The notes under the pieces were generated by a model that saw only the letters and a list, made by a program, of their open reading frames with translations, did no database searches and was not told where the DNA came from. Shown here piece by piece: positions 11,641-24,845 of a DNA stretch of 64,000 bases. The first letter of the stretch is position 1, and each line of letters starts with the position of its first letter. This stretch comes from Anaeramoeba flamelloides (lineage: Eukaryota; Metamonada; Anaeramoebidae), in assembly GCA_027625915.1 (NCBI GenBank), contig JANTQA010000042.1:1996001-2060000 (forward strand), in the 5' to 3' direction. The position numbers and the translations under genes are program-made.

Positions 11641-12129
11641 AGCAGGGAAAAAAATACCGGACATGAAAAAAATCCCGGACAAGATTTTTAATTGTGAGTA
11701 TTAGACAAATTTTTGTCTAATTTCAATGAAATCCTTATTATAAATAACCAATTTTTTTATGAGATTAGTAATAAACCTACCTAAAGTCCATCAAAGTAAG
11801 GTGTCTCTGGAATACTCGAGTAATTGTTTGATAGCCTAATGTTGATCAACTTTTTTTGAAAAAATAATCCAGTTTTATTGAGGTTTATTAGAGTTTGGAA
11901 AATGATAATTTTTCTTCTTGTTTTTTGATTGATTGAATGGTGTTTTGAACAAGTGTGATTTCATCAATCATCATTCTAATAAGTGGGGGGAGTTATAATT
12001 GAAAAAGTTTCATTCTTAAAAAAAGGAATTTGATTGTAAATAAATGAAATTACACAATAATTTTACTAATATTCACAATTCAAAATCTTGTCCGGGATTT
12101 TTTTCATGTCCGGTATTTTTTTCACTGCT
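11641..12129. mobile_element. Family C MITE with long terminal inverted repeats, copy 1
   Basis: A 489-bp element with terminal inverted repeats of about 64 bp that differ at only about four positions. The core AAATACCGGACATG followed by AAATCCCGGACAAGAT is present at both ends. The GCAG(T/G)GAAAAAAATACCGG end is reminiscent of Tc1/mariner/pogo-type termini. The interior is AT-rich without an open frame. A second copy of similar length (about 37042-37529, interior inverted) and a one-ended fragment (45552-45703) are present. The near-identity of its two arms suggests this copy is the youngest. Confidence 0.85.
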
Positions 12130-13330
12130 CTATTTTCATTATTTTTTAAAAGTTCAAAATCCAATATATTTTTGAATTATTTAAAATAAAATATTTTTTC
12201 TTTCAAGAAGAAAAATATCTTATTGCCTATAAAGGAACATAAAAAAATATACTTTAAAAAGGAAACAACTAAGTTCTAAAATAACTCAGTTTAATAAATT
12301 TACCAAATTTCAAAAAAGTTACAATAATTATTTAAAACTTGAAAAAAATATAATTTATTAATTTAAAATTCAGTTCTAATCATTTTTTACAATTTATTGG
12401 ACAAAAAAAAAATATATGAAAAGCAATAAAACAATTGAATTCAAAATTCTCCCAAAATACTTATTTGAAAAATGAAAATCCGACTTATAATCTAAAGAAA
12501 TACGCTTTTATTTGATTATTTCAAATCGATAATTATTAACCCACTTTTATTTATTTCAGTGGATTATTAAGAACCCAAAGATTAAAAGTTTCAATAGAAT
12601 TTACAATTATTTCCCAATTTGTTAAAGATTTTCAAGCAAATAATGTGAATTCAAATTAATAATTCTAATAAATAAAAAAAATTAATATATATTCTCAAAT
12701 AACTGATTTTAATACTAACAGTTCCTTTTTTATACTTTTAGTATTTAAAAAAGTATAAAATACTTAATCTGTTAATTTTCAAGAAATTTAATAAATAGTT
12801 GTGAATAAAATAAATGATCAATTTTTTTAAATCCAAGGATTCAATACTTTTATTTATTTTTATTGTATTTTTAAAAACAAGATTAAATTTAAAACTTTAT
12901 ATGTTCCTATGAATTCTTATAAATTTCTAAAAGTGAGATTTCATTTAAATCAAATTTTTTTGAGATTATTTTTATTTTTCTTTTTTGAAATCTAAAAAAA
13001 TGCGAAACAAAAAAGATCAAGATCTGTTTACTTTAAAATTTCATTGGGAAAATAACATTTTTTAAAAATGGTAACTCATTTCAATAAAGTTGATAAAGGG
13101 AGACGAGTATTGGGGTTTCCTTGTCACTTTGTTTAATTAATTACTCTTTTAACTTTGAGAAAAAAAATAAATCAGAGCTAATAATTCCATAAGTCTCCCA
13201 AAACAGTACAAGGTATTGAGTTTTATACATTCCTTTTCAATATTTGAAATAACAGCAATTCTTAGAAAATCAAAGACTGTATTGTTTTAGAAAAACTTAA
13301 ATAAATATTATTTTTTCTTTAATTTTTTTT

Positions 13331-13345
13331 ATGTTTCTTAAATGA
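13331..13345 (+). promoter_or_regulatory. Possible uORF overlapping the MON2 start
   Basis: ATG-TTT-CTT-AAA-TGA: a four-codon frame whose TGA overlaps the MON2 ATG as ATGA. If transcription begins upstream of 13331, ribosomes would terminate exactly on the main start codon, which could tune MON2 translation. Transcript start is unknown, so this is inference. Confidence 0.3.
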
Positions 13346-16300
13346 ACCGTTCGATTCGTAATTTACAATCTGACTACACAACACTTGTTCAGTTACACGA
13401 TCGCGATTTAAGTCTAAGATCAAAATGCCGTGAATCATTATTGTTATTAGCACAACGAAACATATCGACAGATGAAAAGAATATAGACCATTTGTTGAGT
13501 CCATTTCTCGTTGTTTGTTGTCAAAAGTCTCCACAAAGAAATTCCTTAATTACTTCACTTTCAGGGCTGGGCCACTTACTCGAAACAGGCTTTTTAAAAA
13601 ACAGACAATTAGAAACAATAAAAGACTGTTTAAAAAAACTTACACACACCGAAAAACCCACAGACATTTTACTTCGTTTATTACAACTGGTCTTAAAACT
13701 TGCAACACTGTATCCTTTACAATTCAGTAAGGAATTGTTTTGGATTGTTTTGCAAATACAAAAAAAAAACCATAAGGATTTATTGAATACGGCACAGGCA
13801 ACACTTCAGCAACTAACAAGAATTTTATTTGAAAGGTATTTAAAGAATGGCCCCCAAGTAATTGAAAAAAGGGAGAGACAACAAACCAACCAGATCAAAA
13901 AAGAAAACGTAAAGGAAAATGAACAACAAGAAAAAGAAAAAGAAAAACAAAAACAAAAAGAACAACAAAAAGAACAACAAAAAGAAAAACAAAAAGAAAA
14001 ACAAAAAGAAAAACAAAAAGAAAAACAAAAAGAAAAACAAAAAGACAAACAAAAAGAAAAACAAAAAGACAAACAAAAACAAAAACAAAAACAAAAACAA
14101 AAAGAAAAAGAAAAAGAAAAAGAAAAACAAATAGAGAAAAAATATCAAATACCAAAAACATTAAACCCCTTATTAAATGAAAGTTATTTACTATTTCAAG
14201 ATCTGTGTTTCTTATTAAAACCTAACGCAAATACACAATGGGTCGAAAAAGTAACAAATTGTAAAAACTCGGTTTTGCAATTAATTGAAAACATTTTAAA
14301 CAATTATCAAGATGTATTGAAAAAGAATATTGAATTTCTCAATTTAATTAAAAACCAATTGTGTCCCATTCTTTTTCAATACTATTTGCCAAATTTTGAA
14401 TCTTATGAAACTGTATTAGTCTGGAGAATCATTTTATCATTAATGAAGAATTATTTTAAATTAATTCGAGAGCAAACAAAAAATTTTTTAATTAGGATTG
14501 TAGATCTAATTTTATTACAAAACGAAAGCCAATGGGTTCAACCGTTAGTCTTGGAAGTTCTTCGAGAAACGATTTCTTCAGGTGATTTTTTATTCATGAT
14601 ATTCAAAATATTAATACCAAATAATAAGAACACCAAGAAAAATCAGAATAAAAATAAGAAAAATATCCAAACCACCACTACAACTACAACTACCACCACC
14701 ACCACCACTACCACCAACAAAAACACACACCAAACATTATTTTCCATCATTATTGATTCAATTGCAGGATTTATTTTAATAAATTTCCCCAAATTGAGAA
14801 GAAAGGGTATAAAAAAAATTATTATTCATTGTAAAATGGAAAAAAGAAAATATTTAAACTCTCTAATTGAAAAAACTAATCTTATTAATGACACAAGTTA
14901 TTCAATAAACTTGGCCATTGAAATATTCTCCATTATTAATAATACAATTTTAAATTTCTGTTTAAATAAATTTATCAAAGACAAAGGTAAAAACTCCAAG
15001 ATCTGTGATGAAAAAAAAGATTATTTAAAATTATTTGAAGAAAGCTGGAGAGCCATTTTCCAATCAATTACAATTTTTTTAAACGTCACAATTGACGAAA
15101 CATTAATTAATTGTATTTTAAATATTTTATACGAACAAATTCAAATCAATTCAATTTTTAATTTAAATAAATCTAATATATATATTATTTTAAGTGAATT
15201 AATTAAAAATTGCTTTCCAACAATCAATTGGAATCAAATCAACAAATTAATCAAAACTTCAACAAATAGCAATACAAATAAAGCAATGCAATCAAAAACA
15301 AATCAAAATTTATTAAAAAAAAAAAAAAAACGATCATTAAATTCATTAAATTATCAAATTATTTCAATTTCAAATAAAAAAACCATTCAATCTAATAATA
15401 GTTTTAATAATAACAATAATAGTAATAATAACGTTAACAAGAATAACAAGAATATTTTATTAATTAATAATAAAAAAAAAAAAAAAAAAAAAAAAAATTA
15501 AATAAATTTGAATCAAATAAAATAGGATTAACCTCAAAAAATTTACATTGCTTAAATAAATTGTTAAATATTTCTTTTGAATTTTATAAATACTTTGATG
15601 AAAAATGTTTTAATTTGTTAATTAATACTTTTGAAAAAATAAATTTATTATTAAAATATTTTGAATCAAAAAAAATATTAATTACTGAATTAGCTATAAT
15701 GCAATCCCAAATCGAAAATTTATTTAAAAATTTTAATAGTAAATCTAAAAATCATAATAATAATAAGAAGAACCAGGACAATATTAAGAACCAGGACAAT
15801 ACTAAAAATCAGAACAATACTAAAAATCAGATCAATAATAAAAACCAGAAGGAAGAAGAAGAAGAAGAAGAAAGAAAAGAAAATAACAAAAATAATGTAG
15901 AAACAGAAAAAGGAAGAGAAAACGTAGAAAAACTCAACCAAAAGCAAAAACAACAAAAAGAAGAAGAAGAAAAGGAATCAGAAGAAGAAATTTTAAAAGT
16001 GATAATAAAATCTTTATGCTTTAAAAGTAATGAATTTATTGAAAAAATTAATATTCAAATTCATGGTGATATTGGGGGATTTTGGGGATCAATAGAAAAT
16101 AATTTTGCTTTAAATAAATTAATTCTATTATGTTTATCAAATTTACCAATAATCGATCTTTATTGGGAAATCATTTCTCATCATTTTTTAGATATTTCAA
16201 TTCATAAGGATTTAGAAATTAGAAAATTTGGAATCAAAAAATATATCTTTATTTTTGAAAAATCGTTAAGCAATAATTATATAAATTCACAAAATCAATT

Positions 16301-16752
16301 AAAATTTTTTCAATCAATTCAAAAGATTTATGAAAATAAACAAAAAAATATTAATAATAAAGAAATTATTTTGAATGAAATTTATTTATTATTACAAAAT
16401 TTTGGACAAAAAATTTTATTTGGTTGGGAAATTATTTTAAAAATTTTGAAACACACTTTAAAATGTGAAAAAAATCAATTGTTAATACCATTGTCAGTTA
16501 AATCAGTAGAAATTATTTGTACAGATTTTTTAATAAATTTATCTTTTGATTTGATAATTAATTTAATTGGAACCATATTAAGTTTTGTTCAACAGATCGA
16601 TTTGATTAATATTTCTTTGGCTACCATTGAATTATTATTATCAATAATTGACTTTATTGCTAAACACTATATTGGAAAACAAAACAAAACAAAAAATGAT
16701 AACAATAAAATTAAGAGTAACAATATAGGTAGTAACAACAACAATAACAACC

Positions 16753-16837
<85 letters not shown>

Positions 16838-17875
16838 TAATAATAATAATAACGAAATTCACAACAAAAGTCTAATACTAAAAGAAAATAAAGAATTAAA
16901 GAATAAAAATATTTGGTTAACAATTTTTTTCAAATTTTTTAATTTTGGTAACTGATCAAAGATACCAAATTAGAAATTCTGTACTTCGTACATTTTTCAC
17001 TGCATTAAATATCCATGGAAATTTAATGAATATTAATGAATGGGAAAGTATTATTAACGATATATTATTTATGATGTTAATTAAAATTAAAAATGAAAAT
17101 ACACTCTCAAAAGCAAGAGATAAAAATTTAGAATCAGAAATCGGCACTGAACAAAGTTCAGGGAAAGTTGTAAGATTAATGATGCATTACACCAGAAACA
17201 CGACAAATAAACAATGGTCGGAAACAAGAGTTGTTGTATTACAGGAAACAATTAGAATTTTTAATAATTTTGGAGAGACTATTTCAAAAATTCAAAATAT
17301 CAATCAAATTATTGATAAATTAATTGATTTTATTACTGGGTCATGTTTGGATACCAACAAAGAAATTTCGATTAGCGGAATCGAATGCTTTGAAGATTTT
17401 TTTTTATTTATACATAATAATAAAAATCAAATTACCGATGGTGATCATCTATTATTAAAAATTTTTAACCAATTTGAACGAATTCAAATATTAATTTTAA
17501 ATCATAACCCAAAATTAATTCTGAATATTTTTAAACCTTATGCTCATGTCATTTATAATATTTTAGTGGAAATCTTTTTAAATGAGAATTATGATTTAAA
17601 TATAATCAAAATTTTGTTCAGAATCACATATAGGTTATTTACCTCATTAAATGAATACCGTTCAGAACATCATATTATTATAAAAAATATTTTGAATAAA
17701 ATTATCAAATTAAAAATCATGAATAATGATGAAGACTTTTTTCCATTAATTTTTAATTTTTTACTTTCTTTATGTTTTAAAATAAAAAAAATCACCATAA
17801 TAGAAAATGAAAATGAAAAACATAAAGGAACAATAACTAATATTAACAAAAGAGATAATAGTGATAGTGAAAATA

Positions 17876-17924
<49 letters not shown>

Positions 17925-17941
17925 TCATAATAATCATAATG

Positions 17942-17976
<35 letters not shown>

Positions 17977-19077
17977 GATAATGATAATAACATTAACAAT
18001 AACACTAAAAATAATACAAAAGCAATTAATGATAAAAAAACTTTAAAAAAAAACAAAAAACATATAAAACAACTAAAAATAGTTTCTTCCTCTTCAATTT
18101 CAAATATTTCAATTGATATTAAGGAACACGATAATTTTACTTATAATTTATTTAATAGCACTCAAATATTTGAAATTTCTAAATTAAAATCATATAAAAT
18201 TAGTCAGAGTAAAAATTTAAATCTGATTAAAAAAACTATCAAAAGACTAACACACATTTTTTTAAATATTTGTAAAAAAGAAATCGCTTGTAATAGCTTT
18301 CCCAATATTTTGGAAATTTATACTTTCTTTCGAACGTTAAATTCCAAAAATAAAACTAATAATTTACAGATCTATGCAAAATTAATAAATTCAATCAATT
18401 TGATGATTATACATTTTTTTAATTATGATAACCAATTCATAAATTTTAAAGGGATCTATCAATCTTTTATCATTATCGAGAAAATAACATTTAATACCTT
18501 ATACTATAATGAAAATATTGAAAAGAATATTTTAATATTAATAAATACATTTGAAAAGGTTTTAATAAAACATTTTTACTTGAATACAACAACAGAACTA
18601 GAAAAATTAATTTATAATTTAATTTTCAATATTATTAAAAATCAAAAAAAACCATTTTTAAGAAAAATCAACCAATTATTTTTTCAAATGTTATTGTCTT
18701 CAATTAATATTGAAAAAAATAATAATAGTAATGATGATAATTACAGAATCGATACAAAGAATTTTAATCAAAAATATTATTATTTTTTTACTTCTTTATT
18801 AATAGATATTTGTCAAAAAATATTTAAAAATTCATTAAATTGCCAAAATTATCAAAATATTTATAATAAATTAATTTTTATTCTTCAAAATATTTCACAA
18901 TTTAACACCAATCCAAAGAAATTTAAAAATTTGAAATTGAAAATCAATTATAATGGTAATTATCCCCATCTAATAATATTATGCAATTCACTTTCTAATT
19001 TAATTATGATAAATGACGAGAATCTTCGTATCCAAGTAAAAAACATTTTTCAAATTTTAGGATCTGAATTAAATTAA
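13342..19077 (+). CDS. MON2: MON2 homologue (large Arf-GEF-like scaffold of Golgi/endosomes)
   Basis: Relative of the Sec7 Arf-GEFs BIG/GBF that lacks the Sec7 domain and works on Golgi and endosome membranes with flippase and retromer partners. The N-terminus (residues 1-170) aligns well with the MON2 DCB domain: NLQSDYTTL, LSLRSKCRESLLLLAQRN, HLLSPFLVVC, LQQLTRILFERY. A HUS-like segment follows from about residue 275. Further hallmarks are HGDIGGFWGSI near 16060-16090 and, from about 16950, DQRYQIRNSVLRTFFTALNI and SETRVVVLQETIRIFN, typical of Mon2 C-terminal repeats. Inserts include a Lys/Gln/Glu run (13920-14130), poly-Thr (14673-14715), poly-Lys (15472-15497) and an Asn run from an AAT repeat (16750-16860). 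The frame changes twice: in the 26-base A run at 15472-15497, and between 16921 and 16947 in T runs. The net change is zero, about 1,911 residues in all (human 1,717). No intron with GT/AG and the right phase explains either break. I therefore treat it as one gene with homopolymer indels. The N-terminal third is richer in G+C than the rest. Confidence 0.9.
16750..16860 (+). repeat. (AAT)n trinucleotide repeat coding poly-Asn
   Basis: More than 30 nearly pure AAT codons inside the MON2 reading frame give a long Asn run, flanked by Asn/His-rich sequence. A second Asn/Asp run from the same kind of repeat lies at about 17870-17990. These are variable-length insertions typical of very AT-rich amoebae. 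Confidence 0.95.
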
Positions 19078-21575
19078 TTTTGAAATATTTTCTTTTTTTT
19101 AATCGTTGTTTATTAGAATCTTTTATTTATTGTTATGAAAAAAAAAATTCGTTTAAATTGTTTTGAAAATCTATTTTTTTTTTTTTTTTTTGTTTATATT
19201 TCTTTGAACAATTGATAATTATCTCCGTTTTTATAAATATATTGTAAAATCTTTTAGTATTTATGTATTTTTGATAAACAAAAATCTATAATTTTAAAAT
19301 TTTTCCAAAAAAAAAAACGAGTAAAATTCATTTTAAAAATATCTTTATATGAACTCAATCCTCATAAAACTATTTATATATTCAAAATCTTGTTAACAAT
19401 CATTTAATAATTATTCTTAATAATTCAATTTATTAAATTGTATAAATAATTACTGGATAAAAAAGATATAAATTGTATGATCTCAATTTTATCTGATTTT
19501 TTTTTAATGGGTAAAAATTATTGGTTATTTGTTTTATGTTGAACACAATTTTTTTCTAAAGTTGTTTAATCTCGACAAAATTTTGAATTGAATGGAAAGC
19601 ATATAACTTAATTTTATTATTTAAATAATCAGTTTGTGTTCTTTCCACATTTCCTTTTTTTTATTAAGATTGTATTTTTTTCTCCAAAAAATATTGTTTT
19701 TGTTTTTCATTTTTTTTGGAAATAATTCGATACACATAATGTCAAATATCCAATTCTGATTTAGTCAATATTAATATTTTTATTTGATACTATTTTTGTT
19801 TGACAAATTATTTCCAAAGAAAATATTATTTTAAAATAAAAAAAAAAAATTCCACTTTTTTGAAAATCCTTTATAAAATATTTAATTACAAAATGAAATT
19901 TTAAACTAAATCCAAAAATTTTGGAAACTTTTAAACAATTTAATGATTAAAATTACTATATTTTTTAGATCCAGTTAGGAAATAATTTTAATTTTCACTA
20001 ATATTTTGATCATTTTTTTTTATATTTTTTGATTTTATATTTTCAATTCTTTTTTCCATTGTATTCAAAAACCCCTTTACTGTAAATTTTTTTAATCAGA
20101 TTTTACATTTTATTAAGGGGGTAAGTGCATTTTTCATTTTTGGAGTACTACCATTTATGTGAAACTGATTTCTTCAAATCATTTCTTTAGCCAAATACAT
20201 TGATATTTTCATAAATACTAGAGTGGAATATATCCTAGTATAAGATATTTTCATACCAACTGTAAAAAAGAAATCAAAAAAATGAAAAAATCGATCAAAA
20301 AAAAAATAAATAAAAAATCATTTATTACTTGATCTTATCTATAACATTTTACATAATTACTTATTCTTTATTTGATTTTATTTTTACTTCTTTATGAAAA
20401 TAATTTTGTTTGGAAAATTTTTAATAAACAAATCACTTTTTATTTCTAAAGAATTTCCAAAATGAATTTTAAAAAACTGTTTTTATTTAATTCATCAAAT
20501 TTTAGTTTTAGTTAAGGAGAAAATCAGATATTTTTTTAATTCTTTTTGAGAAATAAGGGTTTATTGGACAAATTCGTTTGATTTTATAATTATTTATTTT
20601 CCATTAAAATGAGAACTCAAAATAATTCTGAATCTGATTGAAATTTTTTATTGAATTTATCAATTATTTTGAGTTGAATCTTTTTGTAACTTTTTTTTGA
20701 TTCCTAGAATTCAACCCCTTTATTTTAATTTTTGAAATAGTATTCTTTATTTTGGCTTGGTTTGATAAAAATATTTGAAAAAAGAATTTTAAACGTAAAT
20801 TTGTCAAAAAATGTTTTATAAAATAATAATAAATAGTAATTGGGCGAGAAATTCAAGGAAAAAAATAATTTATATTCAATCAAACTAAGAAGATAAAGAA
20901 AATCAATCTTCAAAAATAGGCTTTTATCGATTTTTTTTTTTCATTCTTGATTTCAACAAATTTATTTGGAATGGTGATCCTTCGTGTTTGGTCTTCTAAA
21001 AGAAAATATTTGTTCAAATGCACCCCCTTTCGTGTATATTTTTTTGGTTTACTCTTTGATTAATTTTAATTGTTCGTATCAACACATCTCTAGATCCAAA
21101 ACCAAATTTAAAAAAACCAAAAATTTAATCAAAAAAAATGTTCAAAAAATTGAAAAAAGAAAGATTCAACTCAAGATTACTTTGATTCTTTTCACGAATA
21201 GACTAGTGAATGGTGTTTTGGTTCCAAAAGTTTGGATACCTGGTGGCACTCAAAAAAATATTTTTTCAGTAATGTTCACACAATTAAAATTTTTCAAACT
21301 GGTAAAATGTACTTACTTCCTTAATAAAAGATCAAATACTTTTTTTCAAAAAAAAAATAAAAATCAATTATAATTTATTTTTAAAAATTAACGTCTTTTA
21401 AGAAGTTAATAATATAAAGAATAAACCCAAGTTAAAAATTCTTCAAAAAAAAACAATAATAATAATAAAATCATTCCTCACAAATAGCATGATGTGAATT
21501 AAAAAAGAAAAAAAAAAACAAGAAAATTGATATTGACTGTTTTAAGATAGTCAATTACTAAATCTAAATCATGAT
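19078..21575. other. Intergenic region between convergent MON2 and Furry genes
   Basis: AT-rich DNA holding the 3' ends of two convergent genes. One family M repeat lies at 20113-20267. An open frame at about 20984-21373 lacks any family resemblance, and its last third overlaps a degenerate relative of the family M end (GGTGGCACTC...TGTACTTACT near 21240-21310), so I do not call it a gene. Confidence 0.5.
20113..20267 (-). mobile_element. Family M short repeat, copy 1
   Basis: A 155-bp segment starting TTAAGGGGGTAAGTGCATTT is, in reverse complement, about 80% identical by eye to 56641-56794. Both contain the phrase ATATCAATGTATTTGG (read on the strand of copy 2). No coding capacity; the boundaries are set by where similarity stops. 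Confidence 0.7.
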
Positions 21576-23769
21576 TTATTTTTTTTTAGGGGCTTTGGAA
21601 AATTGGTCCAAGTCATCCAAGAAATCGTGTGTAATTTGTTCTAGTTGCATCTGATTTGGTATTGTTAAAGTTGATTCTTGGGTGTTTTCTGATATATCTA
21701 AAGTGAGAAGTTTCTCTGTGGAAAAGGTTTCATTATTGGTATCTCTTAGCTGGAATTGCGTGGTAGCGCGAGAACGTTTCTGGCTAAGGCTTTCGCGCTT
21801 TTCTATTCTTTTTTTCAGTTGTCTTAATTTTTCTTCTTTTAGTGCCAGTGTCTTTTTCTTCTCTTCGATTAATTGTGTTCTGTGCCTTTCCTTTAATCTT
21901 ATTCGATCCTTTTTCGATATTAAGGAGACTTTTTGATTTTCAATATTTTCTATTCTCCATTTTTGCCGTAAGAAAATGGGGAAATGCTCAATTTCTTCGA
22001 TCAATGGGTCATTAAATCTTGTCGTATTATTTTTCTTTTCTGTGTTACTGATAGCGCCAATGCTGCCATTATTAATATTCAGATTATTATCGTTATTATT
22101 CATGCCATTGTCCGTTTGTGATTGCTTATTGCCCTGTAAATACCCCTTTTGGTTTTTATAGTCTTTATGGTGGCGATGATGGATTTTTTTGATTGTTTTT
22201 CTCAAATCCAAATTATCATTTTTCATTTGGCTATTTTGGAATAATAACAAAAAAAAATTTGTAAATTTTAAATTATTGGAAGGGTTGATTGATTGAATTA
22301 ACTTGCCAATCAAATCTTTAGGCAATTGGTAAATGATTTTATTTTTTAAATAAAGCTGATCAAAAACAAATAACAGGGTATTTTTGAAAATGATTTTTTC
22401 ATTATTGATCATTAATTTTAATAAAAAAAAATAAATTTTCTTTTCTTGTTCTTTGCCGATTATTAATTTTTTTAATTGATTGCAGACCTGGACAAAGACT
22501 TTTTCATTTATTAATTTTGAATTATTTTTCATAAGCTGTAACCAAAAATTGGAAAGGAATTGTAAATTATGCTTTTTACTAATTTTTGATAACAAATAGA
22601 GATTATTTTTGATGACCAAATTAATTTTGGCATTGTCGATAGAATAGTAATATAATATAATGATTAAAAAGGAACAAAACAATTGAGAATTTTTATTGCC
22701 GATTAATTCCTCAAAGTTAATTTTTAGCAATTGGAAAATTACTTTTAAATAGATTTCCCTATTTAATATTTTGATATTTAAAAAACCGTTAAATAACAGA
22801 TTTGTTAATTTGTTAACGCCAAAATTTTCCTTTAACTCTATGGGCATTGTTTGAAGGATTTCTTCTTGTATTTCGCGGTTATTGTAATTTTTATTATTTA
22901 ACAATTCATACAAAAAATATACTACCAAATAATACAATTGCGAATTCTTTGTTGATAATAACGAATAGCATACCCAAAATAATTTTGAATAATTTTGTAT
23001 TGATTGTAATTTTTGAGATATTGAAATAAAGGTTTTTATTATCTCAAAAATTAGCCAAGAGCATTCCAAATAATGGTTTTTGTCTTGAATTATTTTTTCC
23101 AAAACAAATATCAATTCATTTATTTTTTTTGGAGTCAACAGAAAATTAAATATTCTAAAAATTTGATTTGTTCTTGCATAAGTGTAAACCTGTAAATTGT
23201 TATAAAAAACACCCACTCTATTTTTGAGCCATATAATTGATTCTTTGAACCAATCATTCGAAAAAATTTGGATATATGTCATTAAAGATTTCAATAATTT
23301 TCTTGATATAATAATTTATTATTTTTTCTGAATTCAAATTTATGTTTTTAACTGTTACATGTTCTAATTTCCATAATGGTATTGTAAAATTATTTTGATT
23401 GTTGATAAACATTGAATGTAAAGTATTTCGATTACCTCTGGTGTTATTAATAGAATTTTGTTTTATTAATTTTTTTTTTAAATTTTCATTAAATTGCTTG
23501 ATTTTTTTTTTTTTATTTTTTTTTTTTTCAGGATCGTTGTGATCAAGATCCTCTTCATAACCGGATTCGGAATTATCTTTTGAATCAGAATCGGAATCGG
23601 AATCTGACTCAGTATTATAATTAGAAATGGTATCAGAATTAGAATCAGAAATTGAAAAGGAATTAGATTTATCATTATCATTTTTTGCATTATTATTACT
23701 TTTTTCGGTATCAGAATGTTTAATGTTCATATTTTTATTTTCAGATTTAGAATTTTTCTCAATATTATT

Positions 23770-23802
<33 letters not shown>

Positions 23803-24803
23803 GGTTGTGGTGGTGGTGGTATTGGTGGTGGTGTTGTTATTGTTACTATCTTGATCCGATTTTATATCATTGTCTGCATTTATTTCTATGTCTGTATCAG
23901 TTTCTGTATCTATTGTTGTATTCTCTAGATTAATTGAATTTTTTTCATTATCACCATCTTTAACATTGGCATTATCTACACCGCCATCAATTTCCACTAA
24001 TTTATCATTTTCAATATTATTTATATTATTATTGTTATCGTTGTTCTCACCTTCCTTTATATCGTTTTCGATTTTTCTATTTTTTTTTCTTTTTCTTTTC
24101 TTTTTCTTTTTCTTTTTTTTTTTTTTTTTATTCATTTTTTTTTGTCTTTCAATAGTATTAGAAGGAGTATTTTTATGAGTATTAGAATTAAACTTTAATT
24201 TATTTAATTTATTTTCTTTTAAAAAGCATTGTTTCATTATTTCATGGACTAGCTTTATCGAATTAAATTTAGTCTGTATCTTTGTAAAATTTGAAGGGTT
24301 TTTGATGATCAAATGTATTAATAAATTTAATAATAAAGTCCTACTATTATCTTGGACCAATTTCATAGGGTGATCAATACACAAGCAAGTTAAATGTAAT
24401 ATTCTTGGTAAATATTGGAGAAACATTTCTTTCGAATAGGGAACCAATTCAGATAAAAAAATAACTATGACGTCTTTTTTATCTAAAAATTGTTCTTCGA
24501 TTTCTTGATTATTATTATTGAAATTTTTCTCATGATTATTTTCTTTATTATTGCTGTTATTATCGTTTTCGTTATTGTTGCTATTACTATTATTTTCTTT
24601 GCTATTTTCATTATTACTATTATTATTATTATTATTATTATTGCTATTATTTTCATTGTTATTACTTTCATTGTTATTACTTTCATTACTTTCATTATTA
24701 TTATTGCTTTCAGTATTATTATTGGTATTATTATTACTCGTGGTATTAGTATTCGTAATAGGATTATTGCTATTATTATTATTATTATTGATACTACTAC
24801 TAC

Positions 24804-24845
<42 letters not shown>

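Larger units (their letters stand above)
6763..13330. other. Long intergenic region, repeats only
   Basis: No supported gene in 6.6 kb. It contains degenerate tandem repeats (about 7905-8310), a small TIR element (10314-10509), an AT microsatellite (10850-10876), a 27-base poly-A (11059-11085) and a full-length family C element (11641-12129). Short open frames within it have simple-sequence composition. Confidence 0.6.

Noticed and set aside
16948-16961. A 14-bp GT...AG mini-intron to explain the second MON2 frame change
   Set aside because: Removing 14 bases gives the wrong frame downstream; a one-base homopolymer indel fits better.
20984-21373. 129-codon plus-strand frame between MON2 and Furry
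   Set aside because: No family resemblance, the composition is AT-driven, and its end overlaps a degenerate repeat.
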